Part shown: positions 1 through 7,862 of the stretch, one piece after another
How the letters are laid out: the number at the start of each line of letters is the position of its first letter
How positions within the stretch are numbered: position 1 is the first letter of the stretch
Assembly: GCA_003520965.1 (NCBI GenBank)
Contig: DOTU01000330.1
Span: 1 to 12,390, forward strand
DNA: 12,390 nucleotides
Source of the DNA: Candidatus Zixiibacteriota bacterium
GTDB taxonomy: Bacteria > Zixibacteria > MSB-5A5 > UBA10806
Direction: 5' to 3'
Position numbers and translations under genes: made by a program
Notes under the pieces: model-generated
Seen by the model: the letters and a program-made list of their open reading frames with translations, nothing else
The model's database searches: none
Told to the model about the DNA's origin: nothing

Positions 1-2
1 AT

Positions 3-74
3 CGGCTGGAACAAGGCGAAATTACCGTTGATGAGGCAATTCAAATGCTAAAGAAGGAGAAAAGCAATGGATGA
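3..74 (+). CDS. C-terminal tail of an upstream SHOCT-like or DUF2089-type protein (5' truncated by the window)
   Basis: The frame is open from base 3 and ends at the TGA at 72-74, giving 23 residues that start RLEQGEITVDEA and end in a lysine-rich stretch. The pattern L-x-x-G-E-I-T-V-D-E-A-I-x-x-L is the short helical hairpin found in SHOCT-like/LiaX N-terminal segments and at the C-terminal end of DUF2089-type proteins; with only the tail visible the two cannot be told apart. The stop overlaps the start of the next gene by 8 nt, so the two are probably translationally coupled. The next protein carries the same type of motif at its N-terminus, so both probably belong to one functional unit. 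Confidence 0.65.
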   Translation, partial: RLEQGEITVDEAIQMLKKEKSNG

Positions 75-504
75 TTCGAAAAGGCAGATACTGCAAATGC
101 TTTCAGAGGGGAAGATCAATATAGATGAAGCGGAACGTTTGCTGAATGTCCTGGAAAGCGAGAGCGGGGCACCGGAGCCCTCCCCCGCAAGCGATGGGGC
201 CGAGAATGGCAAAAAACCGAAGTTCCTGATTATCAAGGTGCATGACCCGTCGAAACAGCATCACGGCCATGAGAATGTCAATATCAAGATCCCGATGGTG
301 CTGCTTAAGGCCGGTATCAAGCTGAGTACGCTCATGCCGGACAGGGCTTACGAGAAGATCAACTCGCATTTTCAGGAGAGGGGAATGCATTTCGATCTCA
401 ATAATTTAACCCCCGAGAAGCTTGAAGGTATCATGGAGGCTCTTAAGGAGAGCGCTATCGAGATCGATGGCGACGACAAAAAGATTCAGATATTCTGCAG
501 CTAA
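67..504 (+). CDS. SHOCT-like / YvlB-LiaX N-terminal-type small protein
   Basis: This is a 145-residue protein with no signal peptide or membrane segment, so probably cytoplasmic. Residues 1-30 form the helical hairpin RQILQMLSEGKINIDEAERLL, the motif of the YvlB/LiaX N-terminal SHOCT-like domain. Residues 30-50 are a polar linker rich in E, G, P and S. Residues 51-145 hold a second conserved-looking block (VNIKIPMVLLKAGIKL, then LTPEKLEGIMEAL, ending in an I-x-I-F-C strand) that often follows this hairpin in small bacterial SHOCT-like proteins. Related proteins in Firmicutes belong to envelope-stress systems, but that role is not shown here. The ATG lies inside the upstream gene's end, with AAGGAG (54-59) placed 7 nt before it. 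The gene is followed 23 nt later by an intrinsic terminator, so it is last in its operon. Confidence 0.8.
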   Translation: MDDSKRQILQMLSEGKINIDEAERLLNVLESESGAPEPSPASDGAENGKKPKFLIIKVHDPSKQHHGHENVNIKIPMVLLKAGIKLSTLMPDRAYEKINSHFQERGMHFDLNNLTPEKLEGIMEALKESAIEIDGDDKKIQIFCS

Positions 505-527
505 AGCGGATAAGGATTTGAAGTCAG

Positions 528-560
528 AGGACTGAGCTAATATCGCTCAGTCCTTTTTTT
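528..560 (+). terminator. Intrinsic (Rho-independent) terminator
   Basis: A perfect 10-bp stem (AGGACTGAGC at 528-537 with GCTCAGTCCT at 545-554) has a 7-nt loop and runs directly into seven T residues (554-560). It lies 23 nt after the stop codon of the SHOCT-like gene and ends that transcription unit. Confidence 0.92.
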
Positions 561-837
561 ATCTGATTTTGAGATTGCATCCCTGAAAATCCAAGATATG
601 TTGAATAGCAATGTTATTCTCTCTCCGTAATCGTTTATTAATCAATGTGTTGGCTCGAACCACAGGACTTTATTGTGATACAGTTTATTTTACTATCCTT
701 TCCTTGAATTCTATTGTTGATTAAATAATGGAACGTGGACAGAATCATTTTTGTTATATGTGCGTTTGAAATATTCAATTCATAATTGGGGGCATAAAGG
801 GTTTGTAAATGAATACCTACTTAAACGAGGCACGATT
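561..837. other. Intergenic region upstream of the VCBS propeller gene
   Basis: About 280 bp of AT-rich sequence lie between the terminator and the preferred start of the next gene. I see no convincing coding frame. The only notable content is the shared upstream element at 723-757 and the ribosome binding site near 827-830. No promoter with both a good -35 and -10 at normal spacing could be picked by eye. Confidence 0.6.
723..757 (+). repeat. Shared upstream element, copy 1
   Basis: The 14-mer AAATAATGGAACGT (723-736) and, 13 nt later, the 8-mer TTTGTTAT (750-757) recur at 9807-9820 and 9835-9842 with a 14-nt gap. Both copies lie 74-80 nt upstream of the start of a large secreted propeller gene with a C-terminal sorting tail. 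This looks like a conserved 5' leader or regulatory site. I did not find it upstream of the beta-helix gene or the other genes here. Confidence 0.5.
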
Positions 838-3291
838 ATGCGACTCCAAATATGTTTTTGCATCATAATTCTTATAGCAGAATTTGAAATAGGTTCTGCT
901 TTTGTGCCATTGTTTGATGCTAGAATAGATTATCCGGTTGGAAGTGTAGCGGGTTCGGTTTTTTGCGCCGATTTTAATGGCGATGGATATAATGATATTG
1001 TAGAAGCCCCTTATAGCGATGATAGCATCGCGGTATTGCTGAACACCAGGCAAGGAAGTTTTCAACCTCCGGAGAAGTACTTTGCCGGAGATTCTGTGAG
1101 ATTGGTAGGCAGTACAATTTTTGGCTCCGACCTTGATAATGATGGCGATAAAGACATTTCCCTAATTTGTTTTAATGCCAACAAGGTTTGTGTACTATTT
1201 AATAATGGCGATGGTGTATTTCAATTGAACCAATGCTATATCACCGGCCAAGGCCCAACATCAATCTTTGCTTCTGATTTGAATGGAGATAGTTTCCCGG
1301 ATCTCGTAATAACAAATTACGAGGAAAATCAAGTCTCAATAATGCTGAATGATAGCACGGGAAATTATAATGAAACCTTCATTATTCCCTGTGATGGGGC
1401 ATATTCGGCTTATGCTGCCGACTTAGACAATGATGGCGATAATGATTTGGCCATTGTCACTAATAATGGAATTAGTGACACAGTTAGTCTGATGATATTA
1501 TTAAATAACAGCTTGGGAGCATTTCAGATTTTCGCTTCCTATTCTGATGGTTCTTGGGCGCACGATATTTCGGTTGCCGATGTTGACGAAGATGGTGATG
1601 ATGATATTGCAATTGCTTCTGGCGGGCATATTTCTTTATTTCTCAATATTGGTGATGCCACTTTTGAATTACCTTCAAGATATCAGGCAAACGATGAATT
1701 ATATTCGATTTATATCGACGATCTAAATGGGGATGGGCATCAAGATATAGCCGCGGTCAGTTATTTTTCAAAATTATTTTTATATTTGAATAGCGGCGAT
1801 GGGACGTTTGCCGATGCAGTAATTTATGATCCGGCAAAGCAATCCTGTTCAGTATTTATTAGTGATTTGGATAATGATGGGTTAAACGACATTATTGTGG
1901 CGAGCTATGTAGCGAAATGTGTTTCTGTGTGGCACAATAATGGTGATAGTTTTTTTCCTTCTCCGAGAAATTACTCTTACCCTCGAAATCCATGGGTAAT
2001 AAAAGCGGCGAATTTCGATGGAAATGCGAATGGCGATATGATTGTTGCAACAACAGATGATACGGTACTTGTTATGCTGGGTCGGGGGGACGAGACCTTT
2101 CAAACATCTTCACGTTTTATGCGAGATTTTGAATATACCGGAATAAAGATTTCCGATTTTAATGCTGATCACATTGATGATGTAATATTTACAACCATAG
2201 CTCCATACAATCGCGATTCGTGCACGGTTTCGCTTTATATAAATGACGGCGATGGGTCATTTGGCCCAGAAAGGCGCTATTATTTTCAGCAAACAGGATA
2301 TATTCATGTTTTTACTGATGACTTTAATAGTGATGGATATGCTGATTTAGTAACAAGCGGTTTTGATTCTTTTTCCGTATTTATCAATAATCAAAACGGT
2401 TCATTTAATACGCCGGAGCATTATTATTATCATGGGCATAATATTCATGAATTAGCCGCTATAGATTATGACAATGACGGCGATAAAGACCTTTCTATCG
2501 GGAGCTATGATACGCTAAATATATTCACTAATAACGGGAATGGCTTATTTGAATTTGATGAGCTCTATTCGACACCCATTAATATTCTTAATATATTCGC
2601 CCTCGATTTTACCGGAGACGGGTATGATGATCTGGTATTGTTCGAGCAGTCCAAATATTATTCTTTAAGAAATACGACCAATGGAATTTTTGAAGGCATG
2701 GGCATAACCAATTTTGGAGGTATCGGATACGGCAATTCAATGCCTGTTATGGCCGATATCGATGGCAATGGGCTAAAAGACATTATAACAGCCCCCACTG
2801 AATGCTATAATATCACTACAATTATCAACCTCGGAAATGGCCCGCTGGAAGCTTCATTAGGGTATGGAATGGGAGGTTATGTAAGGGGGTTCGATATCCT
2901 CGATATTAACGCCGATGGTAAATTAGATTTGGTTGCTGCAGAACAAGATCGATCAATATTCAAAATGCAATCTCTGCTAAATCAAAGCAATTACCTTGGT
3001 TTTCCAAATGGAAACTACTTAACGACAAGCGTATATGGTTTAAACACCAACTACCCCAACCCCTTCAACCCAACAACAACTATCGAATATAACCTTTCGT
3101 CAGCATTCGATGTGACCCTGGATATTTATGACCTCCTTGGCCGCAAAATAGAAACCTTGATAAATACCAAGCAAGAAGCTGGCCATCATAGCGCTATCTG
3201 GGATGGCAGAGACCGGTCATCCGGCATCTATTTCTATAAGTTGCGAGCGGGCGAATATACGGAAACTAAAAAGATGCTGCTCTTAAAGTAA
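838..3291 (+). CDS. Secreted VCBS/FG-GAP repeat beta-propeller protein with C-terminal sorting domain
   Basis: From the ATG at 838 this is an 817-residue exported protein. Residues 1-21 read as a signal peptide (MRLQICFCIIILI core, likely cleavage after GSA). Residues about 45-700 contain 14 FG-GAP/VCBS units, each with an acidic calcium-binding-type loop such as DFNGDGYND, DLDNDGDKD or DINADGKLD, followed by a hydrophobic strand. Such units are blades of integrin-like beta-propellers, typically binding Ca2+ and serving adhesion or surface functions. Unit 8 (NFDGNANGD) is degenerate. Residues 738-817 are the 80-residue NYPNPFN...SGIYFYK sorting tail (FlgD-Ig/Por-type), so the product is probably exported across the outer membrane. 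The frame is open further upstream to a TTG at 751, but the signal peptide and GAGG at 827-830 favour 838. No catalytic domain is visible; ligand unknown. Confidence 0.9.
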   Translation: MRLQICFCIIILIAEFEIGSAFVPLFDARIDYPVGSVAGSVFCADFNGDGYNDIVEAPYSDDSIAVLLNTRQGSFQPPEKYFAGDSVRLVGSTIFGSDLDNDGDKDISLICFNANKVCVLFNNGDGVFQLNQCYITGQGPTSIFASDLNGDSFPDLVITNYEENQVSIMLNDSTGNYNETFIIPCDGAYSAYAADLDNDGDNDLAIVTNNGISDTVSLMILLNNSLGAFQIFASYSDGSWAHDISVADVDEDGDDDIAIASGGHISLFLNIGDATFELPSRYQANDELYSIYIDDLNGDGHQDIAAVSYFSKLFLYLNSGDGTFADAVIYDPAKQSCSVFISDLDNDGLNDIIVASYVAKCVSVWHNNGDSFFPSPRNYSYPRNPWVIKAANFDGNANGDMIVATTDDTVLVMLGRGDETFQTSSRFMRDFEYTGIKISDFNADHIDDVIFTTIAPYNRDSCTVSLYINDGDGSFGPERRYYFQQTGYIHVFTDDFNSDGYADLVTSGFDSFSVFINNQNGSFNTPEHYYYHGHNIHELAAIDYDNDGDKDLSIGSYDTLNIFTNNGNGLFEFDELYSTPINILNIFALDFTGDGYDDLVLFEQSKYYSLRNTTNGIFEGMGITNFGGIGYGNSMPVMADIDGNGLKDIITAPTECYNITTIINLGNGPLEASLGYGMGGYVRGFDILDINADGKLDLVAAEQDRSIFKMQSLLNQSNYLGFPNGNYLTTSVYGLNTNYPNPFNPTTTIEYNLSSAFDVTLDIYDLLGRKIETLINTKQEAGHHSAIWDGRDRSSGIYFYKLRAGEYTETKKMLLLK

Positions 3292-3477
3292 ATCTATCGC
3301 GCCGAACAAGTTTCATCTCTTATCCTAAGGACATAGATACCAGGGCGCTATTTCTATAAATCATTGTAATAATTTATTGCCAAAGCCAAAATTGGTGCTA
3401 TACTATAATAACTTAGCTTGACATCCTTTGCTGACAGCCTTGCTCTATCAAATCATTGAAAAATGAAGGGTGGATTT

Positions 3478-5097
3478 ATGAGAAGGTTAGCATTAATCAT
3501 AATAAGTATCCAACTCCTGGTTGTTTTTTCAGCAGAAGCACGAATTATAAATATCCCCGCTGAATATTTAACTATCCAGGCCGGTATAAATGCCAGTTCC
3601 AACGGCGATACGGTTCTGGTGCAACCGGCGACTTACACCGAAAATATAAATTTCTATGGCCATCAAATAGTATTGGGTTCGACTTTCCTAATAACCGGAG
3701 ATACCGCGATTATCGGGGAGACAATAATTGATGGTGGGGCCGCCAGCACGGTTGTTACATTCGTGAATGGAGAAGACAACGCTGCCTTGATCGGATTTGC
3801 CATTCGGAATGGGCGGTCTTTAGACAGCGGAGGAATTAAATGCAGCGGCGCCAGTCCTACAATCTTGAATAATAGTATCATCGGAAATGCAATTATGGGC
3901 GACGGGAGTTGGGGTGGGGGGATATACTGCGCCAATAATTCGGCCGCCGTTATTTCTCATAATTGGATTATCGGGAACCGAGCCGGATATGGAGGCGGAA
4001 TTGGTACTATCAACTCCAGTCCGACTATAGCCAATAACTTCATATTCGGTAATTACGCGCAATGGAGTGAGGTTGGCGGAAACGGTGGAGGCATATATTG
4101 TAGCGGCCCATCGAGCCCTATCATCAGGGGAAATGATATCCGCTCCGATAGCGCTTTCTGGGGTGGCGGTGGCATCTGCTGTCAGGGCGGCGTGCAGGCT
4201 TTAATCGAGGGCAATACTATATCGGAGAATTTCGGCGGAGGAATCCAACTGGGTACAGGAAGCTCAATTGTGCGCGGAAATATCATTGTCGGCAATTTCG
4301 GCGAATTCGCCGGTGGCGGCGTAAGATGCTCAGATTTTTCGGGCAGTATCAATAATAATATTATCGCCGGTAACTCCTCAATCCAGGGGAGCGGGATAAA
4401 TTGTTACTCGCAGCATTTCGGACCGTCCATTGCCAATAATGTTATCTATAATAATACCAGCGGCATTTATTTATCCCGCTCAAGCCAGATAATCGTCAAC
4501 TCAATTATTTGGGGAAATGATGAATTTCAAATCGGGGTCGATTCTTTATCTAATCCGTCGTTCGTTTATTGCGATATTCAGGGCGGTTGGCCGGGTATTG
4601 GCAATATAGATACTGATCCTCTCTTCAAAGATACACTTAATGTCGATTTCCATTTGCAATCGATTTCTTGCGGCGATCTGGCCAATTCACCTTGTATCGA
4701 TACTGGACACCCCGATAGCACCGATGGCGAATTTAACTGTCTCGCAGGTTTGGGTGTTTCGCGATCAGACATGGGAGCTTATGGCGGTGGAGGAAATATC
4801 ACAAGGATAGGTAATGAACACGCAATCATGCCATCATCCCCGCTTCTTATTTCGAACTACCCCAACCCATTCAATGCGCAAACCACGATTCAATATTCGC
4901 TAGCCGATCCATCACCGGTTACAATTGAAATTTTCGATATCCTCGGTCGCAAAATAGCGACGTTGGATGAAGAAGCAAAAACGGCGGGCAACTATCAGGT
5001 GGTTTGGGATGCGAGCGACCGGGCATCGGGGATTTATTTTTACAGAATCAAGGCCGGGGATAAGGCCGAGACGAAGAAGGTGACGCTGCTTAGGTAG
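3478..5097 (+). CDS. Secreted right-handed parallel beta-helix protein with C-terminal sorting domain
   Basis: This 539-residue exported protein has a signal peptide at residues 1-20 (MRRLALIIISIQLLVVFSA). Next comes the opening typical of beta-helix proteins (IPAEYLTIQAGIN, then GDTVLVQPATYTENI, about residues 26-57). About ten coils follow up to residue 360, with the recurrent pattern GGGI-x-C, P-x-I-x-x-N and I-x-G-N, matching pectate-lyase-like PbH1 repeats. Residues about 400-440 (SPCIDTG, then DMGAYGG) resemble the choice-of-anchor Q segment that ends many such proteins. The last 80 residues (460-539) are the NYPNPFN sorting tail. Passengers of this fold are polysaccharide lyases or adhesins; no lyase active site could be assigned by eye. 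An ATG at 3463 is also in frame, but AAGGG at 3466-3470 fits 3478. The repeated GGIYC cysteines are a notable feature of the helix face. Confidence 0.9.
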   Translation: MRRLALIIISIQLLVVFSAEARIINIPAEYLTIQAGINASSNGDTVLVQPATYTENINFYGHQIVLGSTFLITGDTAIIGETIIDGGAASTVVTFVNGEDNAALIGFAIRNGRSLDSGGIKCSGASPTILNNSIIGNAIMGDGSWGGGIYCANNSAAVISHNWIIGNRAGYGGGIGTINSSPTIANNFIFGNYAQWSEVGGNGGGIYCSGPSSPIIRGNDIRSDSAFWGGGGICCQGGVQALIEGNTISENFGGGIQLGTGSSIVRGNIIVGNFGEFAGGGVRCSDFSGSINNNIIAGNSSIQGSGINCYSQHFGPSIANNVIYNNTSGIYLSRSSQIIVNSIIWGNDEFQIGVDSLSNPSFVYCDIQGGWPGIGNIDTDPLFKDTLNVDFHLQSISCGDLANSPCIDTGHPDSTDGEFNCLAGLGVSRSDMGAYGGGGNITRIGNEHAIMPSSPLLISNYPNPFNAQTTIQYSLADPSPVTIEIFDILGRKIATLDEEAKTAGNYQVVWDASDRASGIYFYRIKAGDKAETKKVTLLR

Positions 5098-5248
5098 GCC
5101 AATACTCTCCAGAAGCAATATATTTATTTACCACGTCAACTCCAATCTCTATAGTCATAAACTATTGTCCTGCATATTTATAAGAGAAACGCTCTGAATC
5201 GCTATTATATGAAAATGTATATATTTCTTGTCTATATGTAAAGAATAC

Positions 5249-5277
5249 TTGACATCTCATTAAGAATCATATATATA
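5249..5277 (+). promoter_or_regulatory. Sigma70-type promoter of the HTH/membrane-protein operon
   Basis: TTGACA (5249-5254) and TATATA (5272-5277) are separated by exactly 17 bp, close to the sigma70 consensus. The predicted transcript start near 5284 is about 30 nt before the GTG start of the HTH gene, which has a good ribosome binding site (GAGGAG, 5302-5307). Confidence 0.65.
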
Positions 5278-5279
5278 GT

Positions 5280-5311
5280 GGTGATGACGCGATAGGTGAT
5301 AGAGGAGATAG
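5280..5311 (+). promoter_or_regulatory. Candidate operator: direct repeats at the transcript start of the HTH gene
   Basis: GGTGAT occurs at 5280-5285 and 5295-5300, and GATAG occurs three times (5291, 5298, 5307), all between the -10 box and the start codon. An autoregulating Xre-type protein could bind here, but Xre operators are usually inverted repeats and none is obvious. The last repeat overlaps the ribosome binding site. Confidence 0.25.
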
Positions 5312-5315
5312 GGCG

Positions 5316-5525
5316 GTGAAAACAAATTTGAGAAGATTCCGATTTGAGCGCGGTGAATTGAGCCAACAGCAATTGGCTGATATGGTGGGGATATCCCGGC
5401 AAACAATAGTCTCGATAGAAAAGGGCGATTATGCCCCGTCGGTGAAATTAGCGCTGCTTCTGGCGGAAAAATTAGAAACTACCGTGGAGCAGATATTTAT
5501 CTTGGAGGACACAGACCATGCTTAA
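5316..5525 (+). CDS. Xre-family helix-turn-helix transcriptional regulator
   Basis: This 69-residue single-domain DNA-binding protein fills the length of an HTH_3/Cro-CI domain with nothing else. Residues 15-37 (LSQQQLADMVGISRQT, then IVSIEKGDY) are the classical helix-turn-helix: LSQQQLA helix, GIS turn, and recognition helix SRQTIVSIEKG. Residues 41-55 supply the packing helices. The protein is of the short type usually coded beside a small membrane protein. The start is a GTG at 5316, 8 nt after GAGGAG, downstream of a consensus-like promoter. The stop overlaps the next start by 8 nt (5518-5525), so regulator and membrane protein are made together. Autoregulation is likely but inferred. 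Confidence 0.9.
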   Translation: MKTNLRRFRFERGELSQQQLADMVGISRQTIVSIEKGDYAPSVKLALLLAEKLETTVEQIFILEDTDHA

Positions 5526-6198
5526 AAAAGATCCAATCTTCTGGTGGGCCAGCGGTATTTTTGTTCTGGCTCTGGCGCTCTTCGCGCTCACCCACGAACA
5601 GCTCTGGCTCTCTCTCATGATCGGTTCATATATGTTACGTCCGACCCTGGCGTCGCTCGGCGTTGGCAGACGATACCTCGATGAACGTCAAATGAATATC
5701 CATTATCGATCCGGAAATATCGGTTTTGCCGTCATGATTATTGCCTGTATAATTTTCGCAATCAAACTAAGCGCCGAAAATAATCACGATTTCGAAATGT
5801 TCATCACGGCTATCATTATCGGACTCGCCGCTAAGGGTTTGTTCAACGTGATTCTAGTTAAGAATTTCCGCGAAACCGCCCCTAAGATAATCATTGCCGT
5901 CGGCCTCCTGGTGGCGTTATTCGCCTCACTGGACGCGGGATCGTTTATCGGAGTCATCATGTCGATCCTTCCGGGCCTGGCGATTGTCGGAATCGGACTC
6001 TTAGCCCGGAAATATCCTCGAGTAATTGGACTGATTATTATAGTCGTGGCCATGGCTTCAATTATTTTTATTCTTGGCATCAGGAAAGGCTGGGGGCAGA
6101 TAATTACGGCAGTAGTCATTGGTATCCCATTATTAATTGCCGGCTGGAGCCTGTTCAAGGAAGACAAGAGCGAGATAGAGCCCGCTAGCGCTGCATGA
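5518..6198 (+). CDS. Multi-pass membrane protein with DERQ motif (DUF2178-like), partner of the HTH regulator
   Basis: This is a 226-residue, strongly hydrophobic protein with about seven to eight predicted membrane segments, the first at residues 8-24 and the last near 196-212. After the first pair of segments it has DERQMNIHYRSGNIGF (residues 55-70). A D-E-R-x-x-x-I motif followed by a glycine/alanine-rich helix is typical of DUF2178-type and similar small membrane proteins encoded next to Xre-type regulators. It is about twice the usual DUF2178 length, so the family call is tentative; the C-terminal half may be an added set of helices. The ATG at 5518 has GGAGG at 5504-5508. The function of these pairs is not established; sensing or modulating the partner regulator at the membrane is a guess. 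Confidence 0.75.
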   Translation: MLKKDPIFWWASGIFVLALALFALTHEQLWLSLMIGSYMLRPTLASLGVGRRYLDERQMNIHYRSGNIGFAVMIIACIIFAIKLSAENNHDFEMFITAIIIGLAAKGLFNVILVKNFRETAPKIIIAVGLLVALFASLDAGSFIGVIMSILPGLAIVGIGLLARKYPRVIGLIIIVVAMASIIFILGIRKGWGQIITAVVIGIPLLIAGWSLFKEDKSEIEPASAA

Positions 6199-6288
6199 TA
6201 TAATTATATAAACGATTATTATTTACACCCATTTTCATTTAAGGAATAAAAATTGAAACCAACATCAGAAAACGGGAGGATTCATCAG

Positions 6289-7113
6289 ATGAAATATGTA
6301 AACAATCTAACCTGGGGTTTTGCGGTTGCCGCTTTGATAGCTTTGATGCCGATTGCTGCAAGAGCTGTGGGAGCGCCGCCCAAAATAGATGCATCCACGC
6401 CTCTTACCGAATTGAAGACGCTGGCTACGCAGGGAAATGCCGATGCGATGCTTGAGCTGGGGGAACGACAAGTTCAGGGTCAGGGGGTTGATACCAATTC
6501 CACGGAGGGAAGGCAATGGATTCAAAAGGCGGCCGATGCCGGTAAAGCAAATGCCTGGTACGATTTGGGCATGATATACTCCAAGGGATTGGGTGTCCCG
6601 ACAGATATGAAGAAGGCCATGGAGTATTATCGCACCGGCGCGGAAAAGGGCAATTCCGACTGCCAGACCAGCCTGGGGTTGTTTTATCAAGCCGGAGAGA
6701 AAATACCCGGTGGAGTAAAGGCAGATCCGGCAGAAGCCGTCAAATGGTATCGCCTGGCCGCTGATCAGAATCATACTGAAGCAATGTTTCATCTTGCCCA
6801 ACTTTACATGCAGGGTGAGGGTGTAAAAAAGGACTCTATTGAAGCGGTAAAATGGTTTAGAAAAGGCGCCGAAGCTGGGAATCCAGACGCGCAATGGATG
6901 CTGGGAAGCTGCTATCAAAAGGGAGTCGGGGTTGCGAAGGATAATGTTCAGGCGTACGCTCTGATTTCAGCGGCAGTTGATGGAGCGGAAAACCCGGAAC
7001 AGAAAAAAGGAATGGGAGATATTAGGGATAAATTGGGCAGCGAATTAAATCCAGAGCAGCTAAAACAAGCCCAGAAATTGGCCGAGGAATGGATTGAGAA
7101 GAGGAATAAGTAA
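6289..7113 (+). CDS. Exported Sel1-repeat protein
   Basis: This 274-residue protein has a signal peptide (residues 1-25, MKYVNNLTWGF start, likely cleavage after ARA). Five Sel1-like/TPR-type helical repeats follow: about 50-85, 86-121, 122-161, 162-196 and 197-232. The hallmarks are A-x-x-x-L-G-x-x-Y-x-x-G-x-G-V and A-x-x-W-[YF]-R-x-[GA]-A-x-x-G, as in AMFHLAQLYMQGEGV and AVKWFRKGAEAG. Repeat 3 has a longer loop (GEKIPGGVKADP). Residues 233-274 are a charged helical tail. Sel1 proteins are protein-interaction scaffolds; the partner is unknown and the location is probably periplasmic. The frame extends to a TTG at 6253, but GGGAGGA (6274-6280) and the signal peptide select the ATG at 6289. 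It is 90 nt downstream of the membrane-protein gene, so co-transcription is possible. Confidence 0.88.
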   Translation: MKYVNNLTWGFAVAALIALMPIAARAVGAPPKIDASTPLTELKTLATQGNADAMLELGERQVQGQGVDTNSTEGRQWIQKAADAGKANAWYDLGMIYSKGLGVPTDMKKAMEYYRTGAEKGNSDCQTSLGLFYQAGEKIPGGVKADPAEAVKWYRLAADQNHTEAMFHLAQLYMQGEGVKKDSIEAVKWFRKGAEAGNPDAQWMLGSCYQKGVGVAKDNVQAYALISAAVDGAENPEQKKGMGDIRDKLGSELNPEQLKQAQKLAEEWIEKRNK

Positions 7114-7132
7114 CCAACCCAAATGAATTATT

Positions 7133-7160
7133 TGCTGTCGGGCTTACGAGCCCGGCAGCA
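7133..7160 (+). terminator. GC-rich hairpin after the Sel1 gene, possible terminator without T-tract
   Basis: A 12-bp stem with one G-T pair (TGCTGTCGGGCT at 7133-7144 and AGCCCGGCAGCA at 7149-7160) is capped by a TACG tetraloop, 19 nt after the stop codon. The following bases (TCATAATTGA) are not a T-run. It could be a weak or Rho-assisted terminator, or an mRNA 3'-end stabilising structure. Confidence 0.5.
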
Positions 7161-7388
7161 TCATAATTGAATTCAAATCCGCTAAATATTATAGAGGCGC
7201 CAAAGAGCGTCTCGTTTTATATTCGGAAACCTCATCTAATCAGATCGGGTTTGTATTTATCATTATGATAAAAATGAAACTCATGATGTCGCGATGGTTA
7301 TGAATTATATGAGGGCAGGGCCTTTGGAAATAAAAGAATATGTTATTCGTTAACATGCTCAGGGCCAAGTACTATTAAAGGAGGTTAT

Positions 7389-7862
7389 ATGCAAAAGATC
7401 ACACCGTTTTTATGGTTCGATACCCAGGCCGAAGAGGCCGCGAAATTCTACGTCACGATATTTACGAATTCAAAGATAAATAGTATCGCCCGCTATGGAG
7501 AGGCCGGACCCGGGCCCAAAGGGTCGGTCATGATTGTTACTTTCAATCTCAATGGCCAGGAATTCATTGCATTAAATGGCGGTCCGCAATATAAATTTAC
7601 CGAAGCCGTATCGTTTGCAGTAAACTGCGAAAATCAGAATGAAGTAGATGAACTCTGGGAGAAATTATCCGAAGGCGGCGAAAAGGGGCAATGCGGCTGG
7701 CTAAAAGATAAATATGGCCTTTCCTGGCAAATCGTGCCAACTGTGCTGGGTGAATTGATGCAGGGTAAAGATGCCGGGAAATCAAAGAAAGCCATGGAGG
7801 CCATGCTCAAAATGAGCAAGCTTGACATTCAGGCTCTAAAGCAAGCGTATGAGATGGGATGA
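7389..7862 (+). CDS. VOC-superfamily protein, PhnB-like (3-demethylubiquinone-9 3-methyltransferase-type fold)
   Basis: This 157-residue cytoplasmic protein matches the family signature throughout: ITPFLWFDTQAEEAAKFY at residues 4-21, SVMIVTFNLNGQEFIALNGG near 46-65, AVSFAVNC near 73-80, and GQCGWLKDKYGLSWQIVP near 99-116. These are the strands and loops of one beta-alpha-beta-beta-beta vicinal-oxygen-chelate unit pair. Despite the historic name, these proteins are not proven methyltransferases; many are uncharacterised dioxygenase/glyoxalase relatives, so no reaction is assigned. The C-terminal 35 residues form a lysine/methionine-rich helical tail usual in the family. A strong AAAGGAGG (7377-7384) precedes the ATG. 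It stands alone between two intergenic gaps of over 240 bp and is likely monocistronic. Confidence 0.9.
   Translation: MQKITPFLWFDTQAEEAAKFYVTIFTNSKINSIARYGEAGPGPKGSVMIVTFNLNGQEFIALNGGPQYKFTEAVSFAVNCENQNEVDELWEKLSEGGEKGQCGWLKDKYGLSWQIVPTVLGELMQGKDAGKSKKAMEAMLKMSKLDIQALKQAYEMG

Noticed and set aside
751..837. TTG start giving a 29-residue N-terminal extension of the VCBS protein
   Set aside because: The extension is polar, hides the signal peptide inside the protein, and lacks a good ribosome site; ATG 838 has GAGG 7 nt upstream.
3343..3360. Repeat of CTATTTCTATAA after the VCBS gene, resembling the YFYK codons of the sorting tail
   Set aside because: Only 12 bases match and the surrounding frame shows no further tail residues, so chance is the simplest explanation.
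3404..3423. TATAAT (3404-3409) and TTGACA (3418-3423) as promoter of the beta-helix gene
   Set aside because: The boxes are in the wrong order and neither has a good partner at 16-18 bp.
6253..6288. TTG start of the Sel1 protein
   Set aside because: The 12 added residues are polar and precede a clean signal peptide; GGGAGGA serves ATG 6289.
6307..6918. 203-codon minus-strand frame inside the Sel1 gene
   Set aside because: The Sel1 repeats on the plus strand explain the region; the antisense translation has no recognisable motif.
7240..7353. Plus-strand open stretch ending YVIR-stop before the VOC gene
   Set aside because: It is about 37 codons with no start supported by a ribosome site, and an overlapping frame is equally open; no recognisable family.
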